Assembly: GCF_027853335.1 (NCBI RefSeq)
Contig: NZ_JAFEUS010000002.1
Span: forward strand, 2,464,514-2,528,513
Length of the DNA stretch: 64,000 nucleotides
Source: Leucobacter sp. UCMA 4100
GTDB lineage: Bacteria; Actinomycetota; Actinomycetes; Actinomycetales; Microbacteriaceae
Reading direction: 5' to 3'
Shown here: one piece after another, positions 1-9,636 of the stretch
Layout of the letters: each line of letters opens with the position of its first letter
Numbering within the stretch: the stretch's first letter is position 1
Made by a program: the position numbers and the translations under genes
Notes under the pieces: generated by a model
Told to the model about the DNA's origin: nothing
The model's database searches: none
What the model saw: the letters and a program-made list of their open reading frames with translations, nothing else

Positions 1-1
1 G

Positions 2-1252
2 TTGCCGGTCATGGTGTGGGTGCACGGCGGCGCCTACATGTTCGGCGCCTCGAACCAGCAGGAGTACGAGGGCGCTCACCTCGCGGCGGCGGGCGATGTC
101 ATCGTTGTGAGCCTGAACTACCGGCTCGGCCCCTTCGGTTTTCTCGACCTCACCCGTTGCGGTGAGCCTGGCGATTTTGACGCGAACCTCGCGCTGCGAG
201 ACGTTATGCTCGCGCTCGAGTGGGTCAAACGCAACATCGCGGCCTTTGGCGGTGACCCAGGCCGGGTCACGCTCTTTGGCGAATCTGCCGGGGGAGCGAT
301 CGTCACGACGCTGCTTGCGACGCCGAGCGCAGAGGGCCTTTTCCACCGTGCCATTGCTCAGTCTGCCCCTGCCTCGAGCGTGTACGGCCCCGACCGCGCC
401 TTTCAGATCTCTAGGCGTCTCCTCACCGCGCTCGGAATCTCAGCGAGAGACGCGGCCGAGCTGCGCGACGTGCCCACCGACGAGGTGCTGCGCGTCGCAA
501 ACGACATTCACGATCGCATTCCGAGCGAGGTTCCCGGCACCCTCGCCTTCGTTCCCGTCATCGATGGCGAGCTTGTTCCCGAGTCGCCGGCAGAGGCTCT
601 GCACGCGGGCCGGGGCATCCCCGTGCCGCTCATCATCGGAACGAACCACGACGAGGCCGCTCCGTTTCGTTTCATGCGCACCCCGTTGCTCCCCATCTCC
701 CGCGAGAGCATCGAAGAGATGCTAGAGGGAGTGCAACAGGCGCACCCTGACCGCCCGGTGCCCTCGATCGACGAGTTGCGAGAGATCACCGAGGGCATGA
801 GGCTGCAAACGCTCGGCGTCGGCATCGCGCGCGACATCGGCTTCAGATTGCCCGCGCTGTGGATCATCGAGGGGCACTCCCGCATCGCACCGAGCTGGCT
901 ATACCGCTTTGACTACGCGACGCCGCTGCTCGTTGCCCTTGGACTCGGCGCGGCTCACGCGACCGAGCTGGCCTACGTGTGGCGCACCCTTGACGCGCCG
1001 TCGAGTGAGCTCATCCTTGCGCTCGGTGGCAAGCGCACTTCGCGCAGCATCTCTGCGCGCATGAGTGGCCGCTGGGCAGCCTTCGCGCACGGCAAAGACC
1101 CGAACCCCGAGACTGAAGCGGCCCCGGTATGGCCCCGGTACGACGAAACCGTTCGGGCGAGCCTCATCATTGACCGCCTCGACCGGGTTGAACACGATCT
1201 TGATGCCTCGTTGCGGGACGGTTGGGGCGACGGCGTGCTCTCGTTCTCATGA
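2..1252 (+). CDS. Type-B carboxylesterase (para-nitrobenzyl esterase-like), 5' end cut by window
   Basis: Alpha/beta-hydrolase that cleaves carboxylic esters. The nucleophile elbow GESAGG puts the catalytic serine near residue 95 of the visible part. The oxyanion-hole motif HGGAY is at residues 8-12, and the His of HATELAYVW near residue 319 fits the catalytic histidine. Family members are about 500 residues with the HGG motif around residue 100, so roughly the first 90-100 residues lie before the window; the apparent start at base 2 is not a real start. Its stop codon overlaps the start of the next gene (ATGA), so esterase and MFS transporter are probably co-transcribed. The natural substrate cannot be told. 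Confidence 0.88.
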   Translation: MPVMVWVHGGAYMFGASNQQEYEGAHLAAAGDVIVVSLNYRLGPFGFLDLTRCGEPGDFDANLALRDVMLALEWVKRNIAAFGGDPGRVTLFGESAGGAIVTTLLATPSAEGLFHRAIAQSAPASSVYGPDRAFQISRRLLTALGISARDAAELRDVPTDEVLRVANDIHDRIPSEVPGTLAFVPVIDGELVPESPAEALHAGRGIPVPLIIGTNHDEAAPFRFMRTPLLPISRESIEEMLEGVQQAHPDRPVPSIDELREITEGMRLQTLGVGIARDIGFRLPALWIIEGHSRIAPSWLYRFDYATPLLVALGLGAAHATELAYVWRTLDAPSSELILALGGKRTSRSISARMSGRWAAFAHGKDPNPETEAAPVWPRYDETVRASLIIDRLDRVEHDLDASLRDGWGDGVLSFS

Positions 1253-2490
1253 CGGGGCCTGACAGCTCGAAGGGGTTCTTGCGCCGGTACGCACCCATGA
1301 TTTATGGCCCCTCGGCCCTCTTCTCGATGGGCGAGGGCGCGGTGGTTCCGGTGATTCCGCTCATTGCGATCGAGCTCGGCGCGAGCCTCGCCACCGCCGC
1401 GCTCGCGGCCGCTGCTCTCGTGGTCGGTCACCTGGTGGGCAACCTGCCCGCCGGGTGGCTCGTGGCGAGGCGCGGCGAACGGGCAACGATGGTCATCTCT
1501 GGCTCGCTCGCGAGCCTCGGCGTGCTCGGGATGGCCCTGTCGCCCTCGCTCGCCCTCTTCATGCTCGCCGTGTTCTGGGTGGGCGTGTGTGCTGCTGCAT
1601 TCAGCATTGCTCGCCATGCCTTCATGACCACGAATGTTCCAGTAACGCACCGGGCGAGGGCGCTTTCGATGCTCGGCGGGGTGTACCGCTTCGGCGTGTT
1701 CGTGGGGCCTTTCATTGGCGCCGCGGCAATTTCGCTGCTGGGAACGAACCGAGCCGTCTGCTGGTGGTTTCTCGTGGCGCTCGCCGCAACGGTGCTGCTC
1801 GTCGCGCTGGGCCCCGACCCCGAGGGGCGCCCCCTCGCTGCGGCTGGTCCCGGTGTTCCCTCGGCTCCTGCCCAGCGCCTCGAGGCGGATCGCCTTGGCG
1901 TCTTTCGCACGATAGCCGACCACCGTGAGGTGCTCACGAGGCTCGGCAGCGCGGCTGCCTGCATGGCCGCGGTGCGGGCGGCGCGGCAGGTCGTGTTACC
2001 GCTGTGGGGCGAATCGATCGGGCTGCAGAGCAGCACGATTCTCGTTGTCGTCGGGGTTTCAGGTGCGCTCGACTTCGGCCTCTTTTACCTCTCCGGCGAG
2101 GTCATGGATCGCTACGGCAGACTCTGGGCCGCCGTGCCCGCCCTCATCACCATGGGCGTGGGCTTCGCGGTGCTCTCGATCACGCACGACGCCGGGGGCG
2201 CTGCGACCTGGTTCACCGCCTGCTCGATGCTCGTCGGCGTGGGCAACGGCCTTTCGAGCGGCATTCTCATGACCATCGGCGCCGACCTTGCCCCGCAGGG
2301 CTCGCCCGGCCCTTTCCTGGGTGCGTGGCACACGATTACCGACGGCGGATCGGCCGCGACCCCCGTACTCTTTTCAGCCCTCGTCGCGGCAAGCAGTATT
2401 TCGGTTGCGACCGGTGCGATTGGCCTGATTGCCCTCGCGGGGGTGCTCGGTTTCATGCGCTGGGTGCCCCGATACGTGCACGGACGCTAG
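1249..2490 (+). CDS. MFS transporter
   Basis: Major facilitator superfamily permease of 413 residues, almost wholly hydrophobic, with about 12 predicted membrane segments. A motif-A-like loop (GWLVARRGER) follows the second segment. The start chosen is the ATG at 1249, which overlaps the esterase stop as ATGA; an upstream in-frame TTG at 1222 would overlap the esterase further and has no better support. Coupling to an esterase suggests export or uptake of an ester, acid or drug, but the substrate is unknown. A drug/proton antiporter is the commonest role in this family. Confidence 0.83.
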   Translation: MTGPDSSKGFLRRYAPMIYGPSALFSMGEGAVVPVIPLIAIELGASLATAALAAAALVVGHLVGNLPAGWLVARRGERATMVISGSLASLGVLGMALSPSLALFMLAVFWVGVCAAAFSIARHAFMTTNVPVTHRARALSMLGGVYRFGVFVGPFIGAAAISLLGTNRAVCWWFLVALAATVLLVALGPDPEGRPLAAAGPGVPSAPAQRLEADRLGVFRTIADHREVLTRLGSAAACMAAVRAARQVVLPLWGESIGLQSSTILVVVGVSGALDFGLFYLSGEVMDRYGRLWAAVPALITMGVGFAVLSITHDAGGAATWFTACSMLVGVGNGLSSGILMTIGADLAPQGSPGPFLGAWHTITDGGSAATPVLFSALVAASSISVATGAIGLIALAGVLGFMRWVPRYVHGR

Positions 2491-2524
2491 GGGAGAACGG
2501 GGCGTCAGTTGGTAGGCTTGGCGC

Positions 2525-3583
2525 ATGAGCCAGACGCCAGAGAACGAAGCAGTACAACAGAAGATTGACGAGCTCATCGAGGTTGCGGGCATCACCGAAA
2601 ACCAGGCGCTCATTCGCAGCATTGTGAGCACGGGCATTGGCCTTGGTGAAGACGGTGCCGATCGCTTGAATCTCAAGATCACCTCGGCAGCGGTTGAAGA
2701 GATGCGAAATGCCTTCAGGCTTTTCGCGCCGCACCGTGGTGAGCATAAGGTGACGATTTTCGGGTCGGCTCGTACCCAGCGTGAGGATCCGCTGTGGTTG
2801 CTTGCTGAAGAGGTGGCCACGAAAATGGCCGAACACGACTGGTTTGTCGTGACGGGAGCTGGCCCCGGCATCATGGAGGCGGCTTCGCACGGGGCTGGGG
2901 AACAGCACGCGCTCGGCGTCTCGATCAGGCTGCCCTTCGAAGAATCGCCCAACATGATCATCGCCGCCGACGACCGCCAGGTCTCGATGAAGTACTTCTT
3001 CACCCGCAAGCTCATGCTCGTGAAAGAGTCACGAGGCTTCGTGTGCCTGCCCGGCGGCTTTGGCACCATGGACGAGCTGTTCGAACTGCTCACCCTGCAG
3101 CAAACCGGCAAGATGATTCCCGTGCCGATCGTGCTCGTCGACCACCCCGACGGTACGTTCTGGTCGCGTTTCAAGACCTATATTGAAGACGAGCTTGACG
3201 CAGCCGGCATGATTTCGCCCAACGATCTCGACCGGGTGCTCATCACGAGTAACGCCGACGCTGCGGCCAACGAGATTACCGGCTTTTGGCGCAACTACGA
3301 TTCGCTGCGCTGGTTCGGCACAGAACTCGTGTTGCGACTGCGGGCCGAACCCACTGATGAAGAGGTGGCCGGGCTCAACGAGCAGTTTGCCCACCTCATC
3401 GCTGATGGCTGCTTCGAGAAGACACCCGCCAGGCCCGCAGAGGTGCGCGATAACGACGTGCCGGAGGCTCCGCGGCTCGTGTTCACGCCGGCCCAGCGCC
3501 GCATCGGCGAGCTACACCGCATCATTCGGGCGCTGAACGCGCTCGAGAGCGCTCCCCGGAGCGCCGCGAAGCCGAGCCAGTAG
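2525..3583 (+). CDS. LOG family protein (TIGR00730-type Rossmann fold)
   Basis: 352-residue protein with the lysine-decarboxylase-like LOG core: GSAR at 80-83, GAGPGIMEAA at 111-120 and the nucleotide-binding PGGFGT at 176-181 followed by MDE. LOG proteins of the cytokinin-activating family hydrolyse nucleoside 5'-monophosphates to free base plus ribose phosphate. Many bacterial members are uncharacterised, so the exact substrate is inference. The protein is longer than the ~190-residue minimal LOG, with extra N- and C-terminal stretches. A TAGGCT -10 box ends 6 nt before the ATG, so the mRNA is probably leaderless. Confidence 0.85.
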   Translation: MSQTPENEAVQQKIDELIEVAGITENQALIRSIVSTGIGLGEDGADRLNLKITSAAVEEMRNAFRLFAPHRGEHKVTIFGSARTQREDPLWLLAEEVATKMAEHDWFVVTGAGPGIMEAASHGAGEQHALGVSIRLPFEESPNMIIAADDRQVSMKYFFTRKLMLVKESRGFVCLPGGFGTMDELFELLTLQQTGKMIPVPIVLVDHPDGTFWSRFKTYIEDELDAAGMISPNDLDRVLITSNADAAANEITGFWRNYDSLRWFGTELVLRLRAEPTDEEVAGLNEQFAHLIADGCFEKTPARPAEVRDNDVPEAPRLVFTPAQRRIGELHRIIRALNALESAPRSAAKPSQ

Positions 3584-3655
3584 CCTCGCAAGCGAACCCC
3601 AGACCACTATTCAGGTGCCGTATCAGGCACGATTGTTACGAAGGAGAGACCGCCC

Positions 3656-5044
3656 ATGACCGATGACCTCACCCAAAAGCTCTCGGCAATTGTCGACCGC
3701 GATTTCGAGCAGACGGTGAGCGAGCTCGAAGCGCTCGTTCGCATTCCCTCGGTGTCTTGGCCGGCCTTCGACCCCAAACACCTTGACGAGAGCGCTGCGG
3801 CGGTTGCCGAGATGCTGCGCGAGACCGGCGTGTTCGAGACCGTCGACGTGCGCCGTGCTCGCGAGGGTGACACCGAGGTGTGGGGCAAGCCCGCAATCGT
3901 CGCGCACCGTCCCGCAAAGAATGGCAAGCCGACCGTGCTGCTCTACGCGCACCACGACGTGCAGCCTCCCGGCGACGACGAGAAGTGGGACACGCCTCCC
4001 TTCGAGCCGACCCGCAAGGGCGACCGCCTCTACGCGCGCGGTGCCTCTGACGATAAGGCCGGCGTGATCTCGCACGTTGCCGCCATTCGCGCGCTCGCCG
4101 AGACCGCGGGCGACGACTTCGACCTCGGCATCGCCATGTTCATCGAGGGCGAAGAGGAGTGGGCCTCGAAGTCATTCGGCAACTTCTTGCGCGAGAACAA
4201 AGACCTGCTCACGGCCGACGCCATCATCGTCGCCGACTCAGACAACTGGGACACCGAGACGCCCGCCCTCACGGTTGCCCTGCGCGGCGCTGCGGCCTTC
4301 AACGTTCGCGTCGAAACGCTCGCCCACGCCTCGCACTCGGGCATGTTCGGCGGAGCCGTTCCCGACGCGATGATGGCCGCGATGAAGCTCTTCGCCACGC
4401 TCTGGGACGACGAGGGCGCGGTCGCCGTCGAAGGCCTCACCGAGGCCGATCTTGACGTGCCCGACTTCTCAGAAGACGAGCTGCGCCGTGACGCTGCCCT
4501 GCTCGACGGGGTCACCCCGGTCGGCACCGGCAAGGTGCTCAGCCGCATCTGGGCGAAGCCCTCGATCTCGCTCACGGGCATCGACGCTCCCTCGATCGCG
4601 AACGCCTCGAACACCCTCGTGCCGAGCGTGCTCGTGCGCCTCTCGGGCCGCGTCGCTCCGGGTCAAGACGCTGCAGAGGCGGCCGAGGCGATCCAGCGGC
4701 ATCTGCTCGCAAACGCCCCGTTTGGCGCGCATGTCTCGTTCGAAGACACCGACAACGGCCAGCCCTTCCTCGTCGATACGAGCGGCTGGGGCGCCGAAAC
4801 GATGCGCCAGGCCATGGCCGACGCCTGGGGCGTCGAACCCGTTGACACGGGCATTGGCGGATCGATCCCCTTCATCGCCGAGCTCGTCGAAGAGTTTCCC
4901 GGTGCGCAGATTCTGGTGACGGGCGTCGAAGATCCCGATACTCGCGCGCACAGCCCGAACGAGTCGCAGCACCTCGGCGTGCTGCGTAACGCGACCCTCA
5001 CCGAGGCGCTCTTCATGGCGCGCCTCAATGAGCGCACGCTCTAG
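3656..5044 (+). CDS. M20 family dipeptidase
   Basis: Zinc metallopeptidase of the M20/ArgE/DapE/carnosinase group, 462 residues. The metal-binding HHDVQP is at 99-104 and the GASDDKAG segment at about 129-136. The catalytic/bridging glutamates lie in EGEEEWAS near 164-171. A dimerisation-domain insertion follows (about 210-370). Members split dipeptides or amidated amino acids in the cytosol. The start has a good Shine-Dalgarno (AAGGAG, 3640-3645) 10 nt upstream. It is the last gene before a repeat-rich intergenic patch. Confidence 0.88.
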   Translation: MTDDLTQKLSAIVDRDFEQTVSELEALVRIPSVSWPAFDPKHLDESAAAVAEMLRETGVFETVDVRRAREGDTEVWGKPAIVAHRPAKNGKPTVLLYAHHDVQPPGDDEKWDTPPFEPTRKGDRLYARGASDDKAGVISHVAAIRALAETAGDDFDLGIAMFIEGEEEWASKSFGNFLRENKDLLTADAIIVADSDNWDTETPALTVALRGAAAFNVRVETLAHASHSGMFGGAVPDAMMAAMKLFATLWDDEGAVAVEGLTEADLDVPDFSEDELRRDAALLDGVTPVGTGKVLSRIWAKPSISLTGIDAPSIANASNTLVPSVLVRLSGRVAPGQDAAEAAEAIQRHLLANAPFGAHVSFEDTDNGQPFLVDTSGWGAETMRQAMADAWGVEPVDTGIGGSIPFIAELVEEFPGAQILVTGVEDPDTRAHSPNESQHLGVLRNATLTEALFMARLNERTL

Positions 5045-5096
5045 GGCTTAGCGCGCAGGGCTGGGCAGGGTGCGGGGTGGGGCCGGTGTGGCTTCG

Positions 5097-5114
5097 CCCC
5101 CCCCCCCCCCCCCC
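5097..5114. repeat. Poly-C tract, 18 C
   Basis: Uninterrupted run of 18 C on the plus strand, 53 bases after the dipeptidase stop. Such tracts slip during replication and are also prone to assembly error, so the true length is uncertain. Confidence 0.9.
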
Positions 5115-5150
5115 TGTGCCTGCCCCTGCCACCCGGGCCTGCTCGCGACC

Positions 5151-5194
5151 AGCCTTGATCCGCGAATGGCGCGCACTCAGCCTTGATCCGCGAA
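5151..5194. repeat. Direct repeat of 16 bp, two copies
   Basis: AGCCTTGATCCGCGAA occurs at 5151-5166 and again at 5179-5194, 28 bases apart start to start. The second copy runs into the left arm of the 60-bp palindromic element. Confidence 0.85.
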
Positions 5195-5252
5195 ATTGTT
5201 TGCACTTTCGGGGCGAAATCGGGCGAAAACGGGCAGAAATTGCAAACAATTT
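5193..5252. repeat. 60-bp palindromic intergenic element, copy 1
   Basis: Arms AAATTGTTTGCA (5193-5204) and TGCAAACAATTT (5241-5252) are perfect inverted repeats of 12 bp around a 36-base centre. A second copy of exactly the same length lies at 34204-34263 in opposite orientation and shares the outer 16 bases of the left arm. AT-rich arms stand out from the surrounding GC-rich DNA. Function unknown; a REP-like or MITE-like element is possible. Confidence 0.75.
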
Positions 5253-5337
5253 GCCGCGCAGCCACGAAAACCCGGCGAACCCCCGCTCGAAGGCCTCCGA
5301 AAGTCCCGAAAGTGCCGAAGGCCCCGAAACGTGAAGC

Positions 5338-5835
5338 CTAGGCCTCCTCTTCCTCGTCGCGCCAGCCCTTCGCCACATCGACCCAGCCCTCGGCCCCCGA
5401 GAGCTGCTCGAGCTCGTCGAGCCCCATCTCGACGGCAGAGGTCGCCGTCCCAGCCGCGGGGTACACCGAGCCGAACCGGCGCAGCGACTCATCAAGAAAG
5501 ATGCGTGCTCCCGACGCGGTCGCGAAGGGGCACACCCCGCCGATCGGGTGCCCGGTCAGGGGCAGCACGTCGTCGGCCTTCAGCATGCGGGGCTTGCCTC
5601 CGAAGGCCCGCTTAAACATGCCCCCGTTCACCTTCGCGTCGCCAGCTGCGACCACGAGTACCGCGGCCTCAGGCTCAGAGGGGTCGTAGAACCCGAGGGT
5701 CTTTGCGATCCGCTGCGGATCGGTCCCGACTTTTTCTGCCGCAAGTTCGACGGTCGCGCTCGATTCGGCGAACTCGAGAATGGTGCCTGACCAGCCTCGC
5801 TGCGTGAGGAAGTCTTGAACGTGTGCGGTGCTCAC
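5338..5835 (-). CDS. YbaK/EbsC family aminoacyl-tRNA deacylase
   Basis: 165-residue protein of the YbaK/ProX editing-domain family, which hydrolyses mischarged Cys- or Ala-tRNA(Pro) in trans. Visible family features are KTLGF near residues 45-49, the VNGG segment near 69 and the GHPIGGVCPF loop near 95-104. The start is GTG with Shine-Dalgarno AGGAGT upstream on the minus strand. It is transcribed away from the leucine-degradation operon; the gap 5836-6061 holds both promoters. The C-terminal tail is acidic. Confidence 0.87.
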   Translation of the reverse strand: MSTAHVQDFLTQRGWSGTILEFAESSATVELAAEKVGTDPQRIAKTLGFYDPSEPEAAVLVVAAGDAKVNGGMFKRAFGGKPRMLKADDVLPLTGHPIGGVCPFATASGARIFLDESLRRFGSVYPAAGTATSAVEMGLDELEQLSGAEGWVDVAKGWRDEEEEA

Positions 5836-6003
5836 TATTGATCACTCCTGTGTGAAGATGTCGGTTGCTTGGTGTTAGCTATCCTAAACGGTTCTGCGGG
5901 GCGGTAACGAGCACCCCTAGCGTCACCACAGCATCATTTGTTACGGTGAGAGTGTTCGCCACCACCCACGGCTGAACTCGTGAGGGCCCGCGTTATGCGG
6001 GTC

Positions 6004-6033
6004 TTGACACCGAGGCTTTACCACCCCTAAAGT
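6004..6033 (+). promoter_or_regulatory. Sigma-70-type promoter of the leucine-degradation operon
   Basis: TTGACA (6004-6009) and TAAAGT (6028-6033) are separated by 18 bases and sit 28 bases before the ATG at 6062. A small hairpin (CCCGC / GCGGG around 5989-6002) just precedes the -35 box and could be an operator or a weak terminator. Confidence 0.55.
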
Positions 6034-6061
6034 ACCCCGCACTGTCGATGGAGACAAGCAT

Positions 6062-7621
6062 ATGAAGGCAGCTGTAACCCAAGCATCCCTGGCTCAAGCA
6101 CTGCGTGAACGACTCGATGAGGTCGCCCTTGGCGGGCCCGAGCGCTCACGTGAGCGGCATCTCGGGCGGGGCAAACTGTTGCCGCGGGACAGGGTTGCGA
6201 GGCTGCTCGATGAGGGAAGCCCGTTTCTTGAGGTTGCTCCGCTTGCTGCCGAGGGGTTGTACGGGGGTGAAGCGCCGGCCGCCGGCGTTGTCACGGGTAT
6301 CGGGCTCGTGCATGGCCGCCAGGTGATGGTCGTGTGTAACGACGCCACGGTGAAGGGCGGCACCTACTTTCCGATGACGGTCAAGAAGCACCTCAGGGCG
6401 CAGGAGATCGCGCTCGAGAATCGGTTGCCGTGCCTCTACCTCGTCGACTCGGGCGGCGCTTTTTTGCCCATGCAAGATGAGGTGTTTCCTGACCGCGAGC
6501 ACTTCGGCCGCATCTTTTTTAACCAGGCCCGCATGTCGGCCGAGGGTATTCCGCAACTTGCGGCCGTGCTCGGCTCGTGTACGGCGGGCGGGGCCTACGT
6601 CCCGGCAATGAGCGACGAGACGGTCATTGTGCGGGAGCAAGGCACCATTTTTCTTGGCGGCCCGCCCCTCGTGAAGGCCGCGATTGGCGAGCAGGTTTCG
6701 GCCGAAGAGCTCGGCGGTGGCGAGTTGCACGCGCGGGTTTCTGGCGTGGTCGATCACCTCGCCGACAACGACGAGCACGCGCTCGAGATTCTGCGTGACA
6801 TGGTGCGCACGCTGCCTGAGCAACCGAGCCCGGCCTGGGCGGTGCAGCCGCCGAAAGCCCCTGCGGTCGAGGGGAGTCTCACGAGTGTCGTTCCGGTCGA
6901 CGTGAACGAACCGTACGACGTGCGCGAGGTGATCTCACGACTCGTCGACGCGGGCAGCGTGAGCGAGTTTAAACGGGAGTACGGCGAGACGCTGGTGACG
7001 ACGTTTGCCGCGATCCACGGCCATCCGGTGGGCATCGTGGCCAATAACGGCGTGCTGTTCGCCGAGTCGGCGCTCAAGGGGGCTCACTTTATTGAGCTGT
7101 GCGATCAGCGGGGCATTCCGCTGCTCTTTTTGCAGAACATCACGGGCTTCATGGTGGGCAAGGACGCCGAGGCAGGTGGTATCGCCAAGCACGGCGCGAA
7201 GATGGTGACGGCGGTCGCGACGACGCGCGTGCCGAAGCTCACGATCATTATTGGCGGATCGTTCGGCGCCGGCAACTACTCGATGTGCGGCCGAGCCTAC
7301 TCACCAAGGTTCCTTTGGTCATGGCCCGCGAGCCGCATCTCGGTGATGGGCGGATCGCAGGCAGCCCAGGTGCTCTCGACCGTCAAAGAAGACCAGTTGC
7401 AGGCGCGGGGCGAGCGCTGGAGTCCCGAAGAACGCGCTGAGTTCGAGCGGCCCGTGCGCGAGCAGTACGAGACGCAGGGCGAGCCGTACTATGCCACGGC
7501 GAGGCTGTGGGACGACGGCATACTCGACCCAGACGAGACACGCGACGTGCTCGGCATGGCGCTCGACGTCGTCTCGCGAACCTCGCTGCCAGAGCCACGC
7601 TTCGGCCTCTTTAGGATGTGA
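6062..7621 (+). CDS. mccB: Methylcrotonyl-CoA carboxylase, carboxyltransferase (beta) subunit
   Basis: 519-residue acyl-CoA carboxylase beta chain. It transfers CO2 from carboxybiotin to an acyl-CoA, here most likely 3-methylcrotonyl-CoA in leucine degradation. Two crotonase-like carboxyltransferase halves are seen. The [16 protein letters not shown] segment (about 173-188) forms an oxyanion/CoA site, and the second half carries [17 protein letters not shown]. The family is distinguished from propionyl-CoA carboxylase by its neighbours (biotin carboxylase, isovaleryl-CoA dehydrogenase, MaoC, CitE). This is the order of the M. tuberculosis accD1-accA1-fadE19-Rv2499c-citE cluster. First gene of a tightly packed operon. 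Confidence 0.88.
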   Translation: MKAAVTQASLAQALRERLDEVALGGPERSRERHLGRGKLLPRDRVARLLDEGSPFLEVAPLAAEGLYGGEAPAAGVVTGIGLVHGRQVMVVCNDATVKGGTYFPMTVKKHLRAQEIALENRLPCLYLVDSGGAFLPMQDEVFPDREHFGRIFFNQARMSAEGIPQLAAVLGSCTAGGAYVPAMSDETVIVREQGTIFLGGPPLVKAAIGEQVSAEELGGGELHARVSGVVDHLADNDEHALEILRDMVRTLPEQPSPAWAVQPPKAPAVEGSLTSVVPVDVNEPYDVREVISRLVDAGSVSEFKREYGETLVTTFAAIHGHPVGIVANNGVLFAESALKGAHFIELCDQRGIPLLFLQNITGFMVGKDAEAGGIAKHGAKMVTAVATTRVPKLTIIIGGSFGAGNYSMCGRAYSPRFLWSWPASRISVMGGSQAAQVLSTVKEDQLQARGERWSPEERAEFERPVREQYETQGEPYYATARLWDDGILDPDETRDVLGMALDVVSRTSLPEPRFGLFRM

Positions 7622-9636
7622 CCGCCATGTTTCATACGGTATTGATTGCCAACCGGGGCGAGATCGCGAGGCGCATCATGCGCACCCTCTCGGCCCTTCA
7701 CGTGACCACTGTTGCGGTGTATAGCGAGGGCGACGCGGGTGCCGCGCACGTGCGCGAGGCCGATAGGGCGGTGTGCATCGGGCCAGACCCCGCAACCGAG
7801 TCGTACTTGCGAGGCGACGCGGTCATCAAAGCTGCTCTTGAGGCCGGGGCCCAGGCGATTCACCCGGGCTACGGTTTTCTCTCTGAAAACGCGGCCTTCG
7901 CGACCGCCTGCGCCGAGGCAGGGCTCGTGTTCATCGGGCCTGGTACGAGGGCGCTCGACGTCATGGGCGACAAGGTTCGTGCTCGCGGGCACCTCGCCGA
8001 GGCCGGGGTGCCCGAGGTGCCGGGTTTCGCCGACACGACGCCCGAGGGCCAGCGGTTGAGCGACGCAGAGGTTGCTGACCGTGCGCAAGAGATCGGCCTA
8101 CCGCTGCTGGTCAAACCGAGTGCTGGCGGTGGTGGCAAAGGCATGGAGATCGTTCGAGCGCTGGACGATTTGCCCGGCGCGCTTGCGTCGGCGAGGCGGG
8201 TCGCGAGCGCGGCGTTCGGCGATGAAACCATGCTGCTCGAGAGGCTCATCGAGCGGCCCAGGCACATCGAGGTGCAGGTGTTTGGCACCGCGGGCGGCGA
8301 TATGCTCGTGCTCGGTGAGCGGGAGTGCACGCTGCAAAGGCGCCACCAGAAGGTCATCGAGGAGGCTCCGAACGCGGGTGGCATCTCGGCCGAGACGAGT
8401 GAGCGCATGGCGCTCGCCGCAGCTCGGGCCGCAGCGAGTGTTGACTACGCGGGAGCTGGCACCGTCGAATTCTTGGTCGATGCCGATGACCCCGAAAGCT
8501 TCTTTTTCATCGAGATGAACACGCGCTTGCAGGTTGAGCACCCCGTTACTGAGGCGGTGCTGGGAGTCGACCTCGTCGAGTTGCAGGTGCGCACCGCTGC
8601 TGGTGAAGACGTTCTGCAGTTTCTTGAGGCGAGCGGGGCGCGCTTTACCGAGGTTATCGACCCAGAAACCGGTGTGAGGGCGGCCTTCTCGCTCGAGCCC
8701 GTGGGGCACGCGGTTGAAGCGCGAGTGTATGCCGAGTCGCCCGAACGGGGCTTCCTCCCCTCGGTGGGGCGGGTGCTCGCGTGGCATGAACCTCGCGGGG
8801 TGCGTGTTGATGCTGCCGTGGGCGAGGGCGATGCCGTCTCGGCCTCGTACGACCCCATGATCGCGAAGGTGGTCGCCTTCGCCCAAACCCGGGGCGAGGC
8901 GCTCTCGCGGCTCGACCGGGCGCTCGGCGAGACCACCGTGCTCGGCTTAGAGACGAACATCCGCTTTTTGCGCGCGCTGCTGCAACACGAGCGCGTGCGC
9001 GCTGGCGAGATCGACACGGGGCTCATCGAGACGATGTTGCCCTTTGCCGTGCTCGACCCCGACGAGGGTGTGCTCGCTGCGGTGAGCCGCGCTGCCACCC
9101 CGTCGGGCGAGAGTGCCACGCCGTGGGGGAGGCTTCACGGCCGATTCCAGGTGCGCGGGGCAACGAGTGCCGGGCTCGAAAGCTTCACGTTGCTCGACGA
9201 GACCGGTTCAGAGCACGAGGCAACGCTCGGCAGCGATGCGAGCGTGGTTGTTGTGCAAGAACCCGTGGTTGAGGGCGAGAGCGAAGCCGCACCCGCGTTT
9301 TGGGCGGGGCGAGACGGTGCCTCGTGGCGCTTTGTGGTGCGTACGCGCAGGGAACGAACGCTCGCCTCGCTCACCGAAAATGTGAGGGCCGTTGCTGGCC
9401 ACTGCGAGGCTCCCATGCCAGGACGCGTCTCAAACGAGCACGTGACCGAGGGCGCCAGGGTCGAGCAGGGACAGCCGCTCGTGTCAATTGAAGCAATGAA
9501 GATGGAACACCCCGTGCTCGCACCACACGCAGGAACCGTCAGGCTCCTGGTTGCTCTCGGCGACCAGGTGAGCCGCGGGCAACAGGTGGCGCTCGTCGAA
9601 GCTGACGGGCACGCAGAAGATGAGGAGACCCGATGA
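7618..9636 (+). CDS. mccA: Methylcrotonyl-CoA carboxylase, biotin carboxylase/BCCP (alpha) subunit
   Basis: 672-residue chain that carboxylates biotin with ATP and bicarbonate. N-terminal biotin-carboxylase domain: [10 protein letters not shown] near residue 11, ATP-grasp loop GGGGKGM near 170 and [14 protein letters not shown] near 297. The C-terminal biotinyl domain carries EAMKMEHP with the biotin-accepting lysine near residue 628. The GTG at 7618 overlaps the mccB stop (GTGA); an in-frame ATG at 7627 is an equally plausible start that would shorten the N-terminus by three residues. It forms one enzyme with MccB and is coupled by overlap to the dehydrogenase downstream. Confidence 0.9.
   Translation: MTAMFHTVLIANRGEIARRIMRTLSALHVTTVAVYSEGDAGAAHVREADRAVCIGPDPATESYLRGDAVIKAALEAGAQAIHPGYGFLSENAAFATACAEAGLVFIGPGTRALDVMGDKVRARGHLAEAGVPEVPGFADTTPEGQRLSDAEVADRAQEIGLPLLVKPSAGGGGKGMEIVRALDDLPGALASARRVASAAFGDETMLLERLIERPRHIEVQVFGTAGGDMLVLGERECTLQRRHQKVIEEAPNAGGISAETSERMALAAARAAASVDYAGAGTVEFLVDADDPESFFFIEMNTRLQVEHPVTEAVLGVDLVELQVRTAAGEDVLQFLEASGARFTEVIDPETGVRAAFSLEPVGHAVEARVYAESPERGFLPSVGRVLAWHEPRGVRVDAAVGEGDAVSASYDPMIAKVVAFAQTRGEALSRLDRALGETTVLGLETNIRFLRALLQHERVRAGEIDTGLIETMLPFAVLDPDEGVLAAVSRAATPSGESATPWGRLHGRFQVRGATSAGLESFTLLDETGSEHEATLGSDASVVVVQEPVVEGESEAAPAFWAGRDGASWRFVVRTRRERTLASLTENVRAVAGHCEAPMPGRVSNEHVTEGARVEQGQPLVSIEAMKMEHPVLAPHAGTVRLLVALGDQVSRGQQVALVEADGHAEDEETR

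Larger units (their letters stand above)
5045..5337. other. Repeat-rich intergenic region
   Basis: Gene-free stretch between convergent genes. It holds an 18-C homopolymer (5097-5114), two copies of AGCCTTGATCCGCGAA (5151-5166 and 5179-5194), a 60-bp palindromic element (5193-5252), and a 9-nt period of CGAA-led units (5298, 5307, 5316, 5325). No convincing terminator with a T run was seen. Confidence 0.7.

Noticed and set aside
973-1923. 316-codon minus-strand frame
   Set aside because: Shadow of the esterase and MFS genes; low-complexity Arg/His/Glu-rich translation without a family.
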